IMG/VR virus record: IMGVR_UViG_3300005529_000051
Location: 1 to 48,870 of that record
Direction: 5' to 3' (one strand)
Length of the DNA stretch: 48,870 nucleotides
From: a virus
Shown here: piece by piece, positions 37,418-44,951 of the stretch
Layout: the number at the start of each line of letters is the position of its first letter
Position numbering within the stretch: position 1 is the stretch's first letter
Translations under genes and position numbers: made by a program
Notes under the pieces: generated by a model
The model's input: only the letters and a program-made list of their open reading frames with translations
Database searches by the model: none
What the model was told of the DNA's origin: nothing

Positions 37418-38986
37418 TTACGAGCCCTCCCACTCGCCAACGTCCGGCAACGCCTGCGCCGCGGAGGCGTTGGGCGTCGAAGGCCCGCTGGGGCCGAAAG
37501 CATCGTCGACGGGCGGTGGCGCGCCATCCGTCTCCCACTTGGCGCGGAGACGCGCGCCCTTGCGGCGCAGGCGGCCAGCGGAATCCTTACCCGAGCGGAT
37601 GACCTGCAGATCCCCCAGCGCACGCCCGAAGGTGGTCTGGGTCATGGGCCGTTCATGGCCCTGGTCTTCGCACCACTGCTTGTAGTGGCCGTACAGCGCG
37701 CTCGCGAGCTCGACCGCCTCCGGCTCCATGGAGACGCATTCGTCGACCCATTCAGCGAACGGATTAGCGCCCTTGCGATAGTCCTCAATCGCCTCGAGCA
37801 CCTCGGGCGGCGTCACCAGGCCGTGCTCCATCCAGCCCACGACGCCGGCGACGATCCAATTCAGGATCCCTGCCCGCTCCAGGTCCAGCTTGGCCGGCAG
37901 ATCTCGGTCGATCTCCTCGTCGCGCAGCTGGCGCTTGAACTGCACGATACGAAGACGACGCCAGATCCCCCGATCGGTGTCGTTGATGGTCGGCCGGCGG
38001 TTACACTCCAGCACCACCTTGCCGATCGGCTGGAATTCAAACAGGCCCTGGCGCAGCTCGCGGGCAACAATGGTCCCGCCGCCGGTGAACGACTTGATCG
38101 CGGCCGAAGCGAGCTTCGCGCCTCCGGGCGGCTCCGCCGTGCAAATCAGGCGCGAATCGCCGGCCAGACGCGCGATGTCGGGACTTGCCTCGCTCGAGCG
38201 CCGCGCACCGCTGTCGAGGAAAGTTTCAACGGCGGCGGCCAACGCATAGGTCCCCCCCGTCGCCTTAAGCGCGTTGACCAGGGTGGACTTACCGTCGCCG
38301 CCCTTGCCCTGCAGGATTACGAACAGCTGCTCCTTGGTGGAGCCGGTGAAGACGTAGCCGAACAGGTCGCGGAGATAATCGCGCACCCGCGCAACCGGCT
38401 GCGAAAACTCCAAGAGGGAATCGAAATGCGGGCATGCGGCCTTCGGGTCGTAGTCGACGGCGGCGATGCGGGTGACGCGGTCGGCCGGATCATGACGCTT
38501 CGCAAAGGCGACCTTCGCCTTTCCGTCGACCATGGTGAACTTAAGCGTGCCGTTGCGAACGTTGATGGTGAGAGGCTGTCGATCGAAGGCGTCCAGGTCG
38601 ACGGTCAGATAGGATGCCGCCTGGGCGAGCATCGCCGACGACGATCCGCTGGAGCCGGACCTGGTCACAAATTCGAACCACGGCTTGCCGGTCACCGGCG
38701 CGTGCGGGCCCTGCGCAATGAGGCCCTGAGCGACTTGGTGAGCGCGGCGGCGCGCCAGGTCCTCGCCCGCGTCCAGATCCCAGTACTTGCCGTTGAACGC
38801 GATCCAACCCCGTCGCCGGAGGTAGAGCAAGGTCGCCTGGCTGTGGTCGACCTCGCCGTCATCCTGGAAGCGCCCGCCGACTAGGCGGATCAGCCGCATT
38901 GCGTTGCCGAGATCGTTCAACGGGAATTTGGCCAGCTCCTCGGGAGAGGGTGCGCCGGCGAACGCATAGCCACCATCCGCACTCAT
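37418..38986 (-). CDS. P4/D5-type primase-helicase (SF3 helicase)
   Basis: The 522-residue replication protein has a D5_N-like region (about 30-200) and an SF3 ATPase: Walker A GKGGDGKST at residues 227-235, an AEPPGGAKLASAAIKSFTGGG section and the sensor LECNRRPTINDTDRGIWRRLRIVQF typical of P4 alpha and D5. A C-terminal wing (NPFAEWVDECVS and TTFGRALGDLQVIRSGKDSAGRLR) follows. It should load at the phage origin and unwind DNA. The zinc-finger/Toprim primase gene lies two genes upstream, so priming and unwinding are split here. Starts with ATGA overlap. Confidence 0.93.
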   Translation of the reverse strand: MSADGGYAFAGAPSPEELAKFPLNDLGNAMRLIRLVGGRFQDDGEVDHSQATLLYLRRRGWIAFNGKYWDLDAGEDLARRRAHQVAQGLIAQGPHAPVTGKPWFEFVTRSGSSGSSSAMLAQAASYLTVDLDAFDRQPLTINVRNGTLKFTMVDGKAKVAFAKRHDPADRVTRIAAVDYDPKAACPHFDSLLEFSQPVARVRDYLRDLFGYVFTGSTKEQLFVILQGKGGDGKSTLVNALKATGGTYALAAAVETFLDSGARRSSEASPDIARLAGDSRLICTAEPPGGAKLASAAIKSFTGGGTIVARELRQGLFEFQPIGKVVLECNRRPTINDTDRGIWRRLRIVQFKRQLRDEEIDRDLPAKLDLERAGILNWIVAGVVGWMEHGLVTPPEVLEAIEDYRKGANPFAEWVDECVSMEPEAVELASALYGHYKQWCEDQGHERPMTQTTFGRALGDLQVIRSGKDSAGRLRRKGARLRAKWETDGAPPPVDDAFGPSGPSTPNASAAQALPDVGEWEGS

Positions 38987-39222
38987 TTTGCTGGCCGAAC
39001 CCCTGAGCGGCCGAAAGGCGGCGGACCCAGATCAGGACGCTCGTCGAACGCCTTGGTGACGTGCGCGAGCCAAGCGGTGTTCAGCGGTTGGTGACCGCAA
39101 CCGACGCGCTCGACGCGGCGCCGTCCCGTGCAATCGTTTTGGAAGTAGGCCCAGACCCCGGTATTGGCCACCAGGCGCCAACTGAGGGCTTCGCATAGCC
39201 ATTCGCGGAAAAATCTGATCAT
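38983..39222 (-). CDS. Hypothetical protein between primase and helicase, 79 aa
   Basis: The 79-residue product is coupled by ATGA overlaps to the primase gene before it and the helicase gene after it. It has an aromatic-rich start (RFFREWLCEALSWRLVANTGVWAYFQN), two cysteines (CTGRRRVERVGCG) and a basic end. I do not recognise it. Its exact placement suggests that it is expressed with the replication proteins. Confidence 0.6.
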   Translation of the reverse strand: MIRFFREWLCEALSWRLVANTGVWAYFQNDCTGRRRVERVGCGHQPLNTAWLAHVTKAFDERPDLGPPPFGRSGVRPAK

Positions 39223-40373
39223 GCCGCTCCCCCCACGGTCCTCGCCCTAAGCTCATCGTTGAAATCTCGGCCCGGGCCGGGCGCGATGCTGCGCACTGCG
39301 TTCGCCCCGGCCTTTCGCCAGGCCTGCTCGGCCAGGCCGGCGCAGATCCGCGCCCGCTCTTCCGCCGACAGCCAGCGGTCGTAGGACCCGCCACCGGCGC
39401 GCCGGCACTTGACCTTGATCGGCTTCATGTCGCGGTCGACCGCGATGAGCACTTCGCCCCAAGGCGCGTCTGAGGGTTCGGGCCACGTCAGCGGCGGCCG
39501 CGCGTCGTCAAGGGCGACGCAATCCGGGTCAATCCGACCCCATTTGTCCGGAAGCCAGACGCCCTGGAGAGCCCCGAGCGAGAGCGTCGCCAACATGCGA
39601 AACGGCTGGCCCATCAGCTGCGCGGCCGAGAGCGTCGACTCGATCCCTTCGCCGACCAGGAGCGGCCGCTTGGACGTCGGATCGCTCAGCCAGACGCCGC
39701 CGGCGCAACCGTCACGACGCTGCGCGCCGAGCATTCGCTTCGCCGGCGACCGCGTAGTCTTCCCGGCGCCGCCGGGCGCGAGATAGGTCAAATGAACACC
39801 GCCGGTCGGACCCTCGGGTGCGCGGACCATGGCCACCATCGCCGGCAGCCAAATCCTCTGGCCGCGCTCGTCCTCACCCCAATAGGCGTTCGGATGAAAC
39901 CGGAGCCGCTGCAGAGCTGCGGCGGCCACCGCCCCAACGATGCCGCGGCTGGCGAGGTAATTTGCAACGAGCGTCCCGCGGGCCGGCTGGGACTGACGCC
40001 AGGTCCGCGCCGCAGCTTCGGCGTTCGGCGCAGTCGGCGCGACAGTCTCCGGCGCGGACCTGGCTGGAAGTGACCGGGCAACCGCCGCCGGCGCAGCACC
40101 AACCAGGCGCTCGGCCGCTTCCCGGGCCGTGCCGCCGTTAAGCAGCTGCTCGAGGTCGATGACGTCGCCGCCCTTCAGGCAAGCGAAGCATTTGAATAGG
40201 CGCGCGTGGGGATCGACCGAAAAGGCCCCATCGGCCCGCTTTTTTTCCGATGCACCGCACAGGGGGCATGGCCCTCGCATCCGGCGCCCCGATCGGTACA
40301 GCTTCACGCCCGCCACGGCCTTGATGTCGGCCTCGCGCGCTCGTTCGAAAAGGGCGGCGACGTCCGCGCTCAT
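39219..40373 (-). CDS. DNA primase with CHC2-like zinc finger and Toprim domain
   Basis: This 384-residue protein has Cys36-x2-Cys39 and Cys62-x2-Cys65 (CPLCGASEKKRADGA..FKCFACLKGGD) as the DNA-binding zinc finger. A linker and a Toprim-type core follow (LLVGEGIESTLSAAQLMG with the catalytic Glu, EVLIAVDRDM with the metal Asp residues), and then a DFNDELR end. It would make RNA primers for phage DNA replication. The family is that of phage/plasmid Toprim_3 primases. Overlaps both neighbours by four bases. Confidence 0.9.
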   Translation of the reverse strand: MSADVAALFERAREADIKAVAGVKLYRSGRRMRGPCPLCGASEKKRADGAFSVDPHARLFKCFACLKGGDVIDLEQLLNGGTAREAAERLVGAAPAAVARSLPARSAPETVAPTAPNAEAAARTWRQSQPARGTLVANYLASRGIVGAVAAAALQRLRFHPNAYWGEDERGQRIWLPAMVAMVRAPEGPTGGVHLTYLAPGGAGKTTRSPAKRMLGAQRRDGCAGGVWLSDPTSKRPLLVGEGIESTLSAAQLMGQPFRMLATLSLGALQGVWLPDKWGRIDPDCVALDDARPPLTWPEPSDAPWGEVLIAVDRDMKPIKVKCRRAGGGSYDRWLSAEERARICAGLAEQAWRKAGANAVRSIAPGPGRDFNDELRARTVGGAA

Positions 40374-40780
40374 TCGCCGAGCTCCGAAAGCAAGCGGCCC
40401 CGAAGGTCGGGCGCGAGGCGAAAGCCGCGCCCCCTGACAGTCTGGATCAGATCCGGAAAGCCCTGGTCAGAGAGCGTGGCCCGCAGCTTGCAGAGCTGGG
40501 CGTCGATGACCTTAAGGTCGATATCCTCTTTGGTGTGATCGTGACCCGCGTTGAACAGCGCCTGCCGGGAGACCACGCTTGGCCCGTGCAACAAACGCGC
40601 AAGCAGGATCGATTGTCCGTGGGAAACCCCAAATCGCGCCTCGACGGCGAGCGCACGGCGTTCGCCTAGGTCATCGAGACGGCCCAAGAGCCGCCAGGCC
40701 TCGAGCTCCTCGGCCATCTGAGCGTGCTCCCGCTGCAGCTTTTCGAGGTCGGCACGCTGGATGACGACAAACGCGCTCAT
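40370..40780 (-). CDS. CtrA/OmpR-like winged-helix protein without a receiver domain
   Basis: The 136-residue protein has an N-terminal coiled coil (residues 8-32, ADLEKLQREHAQMAEELEAW) and a winged helix (about 45-123) of the OmpR/PhoB kind. VVSRQALFNAGHD, then DLKVIDAQLCKLRATL and IQTVRGRGFRL closely follow the pattern of the DNA-binding half of CtrA (ELKIIDVFICKLRKKL and IETVWGRGYVL, from memory). The receiver is replaced by the coiled coil, so it should act without phosphorylation. It is coupled to the primase and methyltransferase genes. It may regulate phage or host cell-cycle promoters. Confidence 0.8.
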   Translation of the reverse strand: MSAFVVIQRADLEKLQREHAQMAEELEAWRLLGRLDDLGERRALAVEARFGVSHGQSILLARLLHGPSVVSRQALFNAGHDHTKEDIDLKVIDAQLCKLRATLSDQGFPDLIQTVRGRGFRLAPDLRGRLLSELGE

Positions 40781-41418
40781 GCCTCACGGCTCAGTTCAGG
40801 ACAAAAACGGGCGACGTCGGATGGATCGTGCAGGCGCGCCTTCGCCCCCGGTCTGATCGGCAGAATGCGAGGTCGGGCGCGCCCTTGGCGCTCGCCCGGG
40901 TGCAGCCAGACAAACCAGGCATAGGCCGTGGCGGTTGAAGCGCGAGGATCCCAGCGACCCTTCGTCATCGCCACGCGCTCGGCGAATGGCGCGAGCACCG
41001 AGAGCGGGCAATCCTCGTATAGGAGCTGGTGCCGCTCGAGGCCCTCAAGCCATTGCAGTCGGCAGAGCAGAGCAATTCCGCGCCGGGCTAGCGGCCACGC
41101 CGCACGCAAGAATTCAGCGGCCTTCCCGAACGGCGGGTTAGTGACGATCCAATCGAAGTGGAGGTAGTCCTCGGGCTCGCAGCTTAGGAAGTCGCAAACC
41201 GCGCCGTAGCCGTAGGGAAAGATGTCGCTGGCGAAAACACCGGCTTCGAAAAAGTCGAGCAGCCCGTGCGCCATATGGCCGCCGCCGCACGCCGGCTCCC
41301 AACAGTTCCAAAAGCCCGGATCCAGCCGCTGGATCAGCTCACCGCCGGCACGCGCCGCCCAGGGTGGCGTTGGAAAATATTCGAGGTCAGCAGGGGGGGC
41401 GACCTGACGATTCGCCAT
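40777..41418 (-). CDS. Small DNA adenine methyltransferase-like protein
   Basis: The ATG at 41418 (MANRQVAPPADLEYFPTPPWAARAG) is chosen. A GTG directly overlapping the previous stop at 41459 would add 14 residues. The 213-residue protein shows WEPACGGGHMAHGL as SAM-binding motif I, a later DWIVTNPPFGKAAEFL as catalytic motif IV (NPPF) and a WLEGLERHQLLYED section frequent in unnamed phage methylase-like proteins. N6-adenine methylation of phage DNA is likely, with an unknown target. No endonuclease partner is nearby. Confidence 0.8.
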   Translation of the reverse strand: MANRQVAPPADLEYFPTPPWAARAGGELIQRLDPGFWNCWEPACGGGHMAHGLLDFFEAGVFASDIFPYGYGAVCDFLSCEPEDYLHFDWIVTNPPFGKAAEFLRAAWPLARRGIALLCRLQWLEGLERHQLLYEDCPLSVLAPFAERVAMTKGRWDPRASTATAYAWFVWLHPGERQGRARPRILPIRPGAKARLHDPSDVARFCPELSREA

Positions 41419-41456
41419 GACCGCTCCGTGCCCGTTGGGGCGCTTGGCGGAGCCGG

Positions 41457-41783
41457 TCACACTCGGCCTCCGTACCGGAATGCGTCGATCGCTAATCGGG
41501 CCGTCGTCAAGCTGGTGAATACGCGGCCGCGCAGGGAAAGATAGGTGGTCGCGGCGAGGTCGCTGGCCCGCGCGACGTAGCAGTCGCGACGCTTGCTGAC
41601 GCACTCGAGAGCGGTATCGCGACCATCGCGGTAGACGTAGAGGATGCGGCCGTGACGATCGGTGCCAGTGACGCGGAAAACCGCCCAGAGATCATTCGGA
41701 CCGTCGATGCACAGCACAACCAGGTCGCCCTGACGGGCAGGCTTGAACTGCCGCTCGGCAGGGAAGGAAATCACGTCGCCCAT
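41457..41783 (-). CDS. Hypothetical early phage protein, 108 aa
   Basis: The protein is a compact beta-rich 108-residue product: VVLCIDGPNDLWAVFRVTGTDRHGRILYVYRDG and later CYVARASDLAATTYLSLRGRVF. No membrane span or signal. It starts at ATG 41783, overlapping the stop of the cupin-like gene (TGATG), so the two are co-translated. I do not recognise a family. Confidence 0.6.
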   Translation of the reverse strand: MGDVISFPAERQFKPARQGDLVVLCIDGPNDLWAVFRVTGTDRHGRILYVYRDGRDTALECVSKRRDCYVARASDLAATTYLSLRGRVFTSLTTARLAIDAFRYGGRV

Positions 41784-42265
41784 CAGGCCTCACCGCAGCC
41801 CTGATCGACAGTGCGCCCGTCCGCGCTGGTGAAGTCTCGCCAATGCACCCAGCCCTTAGGGCAGTGGAATCCCCATTCTCGGATGCGGGGGCCGGTCAGA
41901 AACAAGGTGACCACTTCGCCCGGCCCGGCGAGCGTCGGATCGATTTCGATGCGATGGGCCGCCTGGGGGCCGCGAAAGATGACGTCGCCCGGCCGGCGAA
42001 TCCGGCGGCGGTGGATCCCGCCGGCCGCAATCGTGTGTTCGACGTAGCCGCCGCGAAGGACGATGGACACGCTGGGCCAAGGATGGTCGTGGAGCGCCTG
42101 ATCGTCGTCCGATCGCCAGAACCGGTGCAGATAGGCGTTGCCGGCCGGGTTCCGAGGGACGACAAACCAGCGCTCCATGTAGCGACGTGGCGCGCCGATT
42201 ACGAAATCCGCCGCCCGCTGCATGCGGAGTTCGGCATAGCGCGCGAGCGGCTCTGTCCAAGCCAT
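41783..42265 (-). CDS. Cupin-like early phage protein
   Basis: The ATG at 42265 (MAWTEPLARYAEL) with GGTGA five bases upstream is preferred; ATG 42277 is an alternative. The 160-residue protein contains RRYMERWFVVPRNPAGNAYLHRFWRSDDDQALHDHPWPSVSIVLRGGYVEH as a cupin-like barrel entrance with two clustered His residues (LHDHPW) and a later RRPGDVIFRGPQAAHRIE, the second cupin motif. It is common in alphaproteobacterial phages with no assigned role. A metal-binding pocket is probable. Confidence 0.65.
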   Translation of the reverse strand: MAWTEPLARYAELRMQRAADFVIGAPRRYMERWFVVPRNPAGNAYLHRFWRSDDDQALHDHPWPSVSIVLRGGYVEHTIAAGGIHRRRIRRPGDVIFRGPQAAHRIEIDPTLAGPGEVVTLFLTGPRIREWGFHCPKGWVHWRDFTSADGRTVDQGCGEA

Positions 42266-42269
42266 CAGG

Positions 42270-42632
42270 TCACCCATCAATGTCGGCGCGGTAGGGCCGG
42301 GACGGTGTAAGGTCTTCGCTGTGCGAGGTCGGGGACCGCTCCAGGATGGACATCGCGTGCGCCGCCAGCTCGCGAAGCGCCCCGGCCATAGCCGCCCGGT
42401 CGCCCACTCGCCGCTGATGTGCGAACGCCCGAGCTATTTCACCGAAAGCGCCAATGGCGCGGCCGTCCCCGGGATCCGCGTTGGGCGACAGCCAGGCGTC
42501 GTGCCGAGAGGCCGTGGCCTCCCGGAGCAGGTCGCCCAGGTCGCGGTGCAAATCGCCCGCGCACGCCAGGGCCTCCTGGGCCAAGGCGCGCCAGGCCAGT
42601 CGGTAGCGATCACGGTGCGACTGTGGCGTCAC
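42270..42632 (-). CDS. Hypothetical early phage protein, 120 aa
   Basis: The start is GTG 42632, overlapping the stop of the Cro-like gene (GTGA). The longer frame to 42836 reads in the wrong phase through that gene. The product is helical and rich in Arg/Ala (RLAWRALAQEALACAGDLHRDLGDLLREA, later AIGAFGEIARAFAHQRRVGD) without a recognised domain. It is the second gene of the leftward early operon. Confidence 0.6.
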   Translation of the reverse strand: MTPQSHRDRYRLAWRALAQEALACAGDLHRDLGDLLREATASRHDAWLSPNADPGDGRAIGAFGEIARAFAHQRRVGDRAAMAGALRELAAHAMSILERSPTSHSEDLTPSRPYRADIDG

Positions 42633-42934
42633 GCGGACACCGGCTCCGGGTGATCTCGGCCATCCTCGACGCCGGCGGCGTCGGTGGCGAAAGACATGTG
42701 CGCCGGGTAGAAATCGCCAGGGGCGATCTCCCCGTCGGTGTAAGCGAAAATGCGCTCCATGAGCTCTTTGCCCGGCACGCGGCGATCGGGGTCGGCGAAG
42801 GGCAGGCAAACCCGCCGTACCGTCTCGTAACTGCATCCGAGGGCCTTGGCGGCTTCGCGCAGCTCGACCTCGCGATCGAAAAGGAAGTGGGCGAATTTCG
42901 GTCTGACGACCCGCGGGGGGGCTTTTGCGGTCAT
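42629..42934 (-). CDS. Cro-like helix-turn-helix regulator
   Basis: ATG 42934 has AGGTG seven bases upstream. The 101-residue protein carries a helix-turn-helix (REAAKALGCSYETVRRVCLPFADPDRRVP) and a following GKELMERIFAYTDGEIAPGDFY, the pattern of YdaS/Cro-type phage regulators. Its divergence from the CI-like gene across a 131-bp control region gives the standard cI-cro arrangement, so it probably represses the repressor gene and starts the lytic programme. It is the first gene of the leftward early operon. Confidence 0.8.
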   Translation of the reverse strand: MTAKAPPRVVRPKFAHFLFDREVELREAAKALGCSYETVRRVCLPFADPDRRVPGKELMERIFAYTDGEIAPGDFYPAHMSFATDAAGVEDGRDHPEPVSA

Positions 42935-43065
42935 TAGCGACACCTGATTCGGGTTCGCTGTTGATTTCGTGGTTGATTCGTTGTTTATGTCAACAGCCGC
43001 GCGGCCAGGACATACAACGGGTGAATGCTCTTCCGATCAACGTGCCGTGGGGCCAGCATCGGCGC
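42935..43065. promoter_or_regulatory. Divergent cI-cro control region
   Basis: This AT-rich gap has TTGACA on the minus strand (42993-42988) as a likely -35 for the Cro-like gene. It also has CTGTTGA (42959-42965) and TCAACAG (42990-42996) as a 7-bp inverted repeat and GGTTGATTCG (42971-42980) between them. Two GATTC sequences (42946-42950 and 42975-42979) lie within it. The GTTGATT half-sites recur upstream of the rightward operon at 44477. No convincing -10 hexamer can be chosen by eye. Confidence 0.6.
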
Positions 43066-43734
43066 ATGGCGTTGACCGAATCCCCTAAGCGAGCCGAACA
43101 AAAGCTCATCGGCGCAGCTATTCGCAACCTTCGCGACCGTGCGGGACTGCGGCAGGCGGACCTCGCGGAGGCCTTGGGCATCACCACACAGGCTTGGCAG
43201 AAATACGAAGCAGGCGAGCGCAGCTTCTCTGACGACAAAATTTCCACAGTTCTTAAGACGCTGCGCACATCGAAAGACGAATTGCTCACAGAGCGCGCCC
43301 GGCTATTGGGCCTTCCAATTCCCTCCAGGGTTGACGTCCACCAGGACCGCGACCGAGACTTGATCTTTGACGTTTACGGCCGCGCGCGAGCAGGCGACCG
43401 GGGCGTTCAAGTCTACGACGTGGGGGAACCAGTGCGAACTATTGACTTGCGGCAAATACTTGGCCGCAACACCGACGCTCTTGAAGTCGCCGGTGATAGT
43501 ATGGTGCCGTGGGCTGAGCCTGGTGAAGTCGTTTTATTTGACCGTGAGCGCTGCCCTAAGCGGGGTTCCGGATGCGTTATTGAGACGAAGACCGGAGAAT
43601 ATTACGTCAAATTGTATGAGAAGTCGGACGGCTCGACACTTTTTGCAAAAGAACTGTATCCTGAGGAACGGATTATACTGTTCTCAGTGAAAGACCTAAA
43701 GGGCGTCTACGCCATTAGGTTGCGCGGGGACTGA
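43066..43734 (+). CDS. CI/LexA-like phage repressor (S24 self-cleaving)
   Basis: From ATG 43066, the 222-residue repressor has an XRE helix-turn-helix (residues 15-72; RQADLAEALGITTQAWQKYE) and an S24 peptidase domain. Ser145 is in EVAGDSMVP, Lys182 in YYVKLYE, and the Ala109-Gly110 bond (GRARAGDRG) lies 35-36 residues before Ser145, the same spacings as in LexA. RecA-stimulated self-cleavage and hence SOS induction are therefore expected. Codon use is less GC-rich in the second half than in neighbours. An in-frame GTG at 43021 is an alternative start. It converges with, and overlaps by 39 bp, the lipoprotein gene. Confidence 0.93.
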   Translation: MALTESPKRAEQKLIGAAIRNLRDRAGLRQADLAEALGITTQAWQKYEAGERSFSDDKISTVLKTLRTSKDELLTERARLLGLPIPSRVDVHQDRDRDLIFDVYGRARAGDRGVQVYDVGEPVRTIDLRQILGRNTDALEVAGDSMVPWAEPGEVVLFDRERCPKRGSGCVIETKTGEYYVKLYEKSDGSTLFAKELYPEERIILFSVKDLKGVYAIRLRGD

Positions 43735-44388
43735 CGCGGGCGCACCGCTGGCGGCCGGCGGCGACGCGTACATTCCATAAGCGATCGATGGAATTTTCCC
43801 TGTGGGAACCGGGATCCCCATCCGTTTCGCGTCCAGGCCGGCGACATTGAGCCGAAGCGGTTTGGTGCCCGCCGCGTCCCGGAACGGCGCTGCAATCACC
43901 AGCGCCTTTGCGCTGAGCAGGCGGGGTACAACGCCGTCGGGGACGTAGGCCACAAGCTGTTTGGGCGCATCGATCGGCCGCATGACCCAAAGCGGCTGCG
44001 GGCCTTGGTCGTCGAAGCGCACGGTGATCGTGCAGCCGGTCAGGCCTTCGCAATCGAAGGCGCCGCCGTCCGTTTCGATCGTCACCAGCGTCCTCCCGTC
44101 AGCGCGACGCTTGATGCACAGGGATAGATTGACCCGCGTCAAGCCGCCGGCGAGGTCCGGCACGTCGGCCGAATTAGCCGACATCACGCACGCCAGATGG
44201 GCCGGCCGCGAAAGGCTGCTATCGGGCACGTCGTTATAGCTCCAGCGCGTGAGGTCCAGCTGGGGCGTTGGATCGGTGTTCGTCGCCGCGCTCGAGGCCA
44301 CTGCAGTCAAATCTGCATTCGGGCCGCACCCGGCCAGCAGACTGACCATCGCCGCTCCGGCAAACACGCATGACTGGCGATGGATCAT
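43696..44388 (-). CDS. Lipoprotein next to the repressor (lysogenic conversion candidate)
   Basis: The 230-residue protein has a lipoprotein signal (HRQSCVFAGAAMVSLLAGC, lipidated Cys21 followed by Gly-Pro). The mature domain begins LTRWSYNDVPDSSLSRPAHLACVMSANSAD and continues with LVTIETDGGAFDCEGLTGCTITVRFDDQ and later PRLLSAKALVIAAPFRDAAGTKPLRLNVAGLD (markers). This W-S-Y start, C-x5-C-x-V-x-V-R-F-D middle and K-x-x-x-I-x-A end is a widespread unnamed lipoprotein family. Its position beside cI and opposite to the lytic operons suggests expression in the lysogen. Superinfection exclusion is one possibility; nothing proves it. Confidence 0.75.
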   Translation of the reverse strand: MIHRQSCVFAGAAMVSLLAGCGPNADLTAVASSAATNTDPTPQLDLTRWSYNDVPDSSLSRPAHLACVMSANSADVPDLAGGLTRVNLSLCIKRRADGRTLVTIETDGGAFDCEGLTGCTITVRFDDQGPQPLWVMRPIDAPKQLVAYVPDGVVPRLLSAKALVIAAPFRDAAGTKPLRLNVAGLDAKRMGIPVPTGKIPSIAYGMYASPPAASGAPASVPAQPNGVDAL

Positions 44389-44616
44389 CGGCCGCTCTCC
44401 ATACGGGAAAAGCTAGGCCATTCAAATGCTTCCGGCAAGCCCTGGGAGCCTGCAACGATTTGCAACACCTTTCTGCGGTTGATTTTGGTTGACCGATTCA
44501 ACGCAAACCGTTGTATTCCACTTGTCCCGCGTCGGGATCGGCCGGATCGTCCGGCCTCCTGGACTGTCTGAGCCGTGGTTTCAGGACCGGCGCGGGCTCC
44601 TCTCGAAGGAGGCTGC
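44389..44616. promoter_or_regulatory. Non-coding control region of the rightward operon
   Basis: The 228-bp gap separates the lipoprotein start from the first rightward gene. It contains the operator/promoter group at 44477-44517, one further ACTGTCTG copy at 44563-44570, and an AAGGAGG ribosome site at 44607-44613. I see no gene in it. Confidence 0.6.
44477..44517 (+). promoter_or_regulatory. Putative rightward early promoter with operator repeats
   Basis: GGTTGATTTTGGTTGACC (44477-44494) holds two GGTTGA half-sites. TTGACC (44489-44494) and TGTATT (44512-44517) are separated by exactly 17 bases as -35 and -10. The repeats resemble GTTGATTTCGTGGTTGATT in the cI-cro region, so the same regulator likely binds both. 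A GATTC lies in the spacer at 44495-44499. Confidence 0.6.
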
Positions 44617-44865
44617 ATGCCTGATCCAATACTCCTCCGTGCCGCTCGCAGTCCGCGCGACAGGCTGAGCGTTCAGCCCGCCGAAGCGCCGCTGCAGTGG
44701 GTGGTGTTCGCCAAGGGCGAGGCGCAGGCCGCCTGCGCAACCCTGGGCGAGGCGCGAGCGAAGGCTCGGGACTTCGCCATCGAGAATCCCGGCGCCGCCG
44801 CGCAGGTTCTCCACCTGGTGGCGACCTTCCACGCCGCGACGATCATCCGGGAGAGCAAGCCTTGA
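44617..44865 (+). CDS. Hypothetical first gene of the rightward operon, 82 aa
   Basis: An excellent AAGGAGG ribosome site, four bases before the ATG at 44617, fixes the start. The product has a basic N-terminus, then LQWVVFAKGEAQAACATLGEARAKARDFAIENPGAAAQVLHLVATFHA (markers), a small alpha-beta domain of unknown family, and ends RESKP. As the first gene after the putative early promoter it should be made early in infection. It overlaps the next small gene by TTGA. Confidence 0.7.
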   Translation: MPDPILLRAARSPRDRLSVQPAEAPLQWVVFAKGEAQAACATLGEARAKARDFAIENPGAAAQVLHLVATFHAATIIRESKP

Positions 44866-44951
44866 TCCGGCTGTTGCGCGAGAGCGCGGGCCTGCTGGTG
44901 ATCGCCGCGCTGGTCACCGAGGTCGTCATAGCCCTGGGAGGTCGCTGGTGA
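44862..44951 (+). CDS. 29-aa single-span membrane microprotein
   Basis: TTG at 44862 overlaps the previous stop (TTGA), and the TGA at 44949-44951 overlaps the GTG of the next gene. The 29-residue product is LIRLLRESAGLLVIAALVTEVVIALGGRW, given here only as its elements: a basic start, a 17-residue hydrophobic helix and an Arg-Trp end. Coupling on both sides, as in every other joint of this operon, argues that it is translated. Function unknown. Confidence 0.5.
   Translation: MIRLLRESAGLLVIAALVTEVVIALGGRW

Noticed and set aside
37238-38884. 548-residue plus-strand frame opposite the primase-helicase
   Set aside because: Shadow of the SF3 helicase gene; composition is Arg/Gly/Leu-rich with no domain, and it would start within the repeat cluster.
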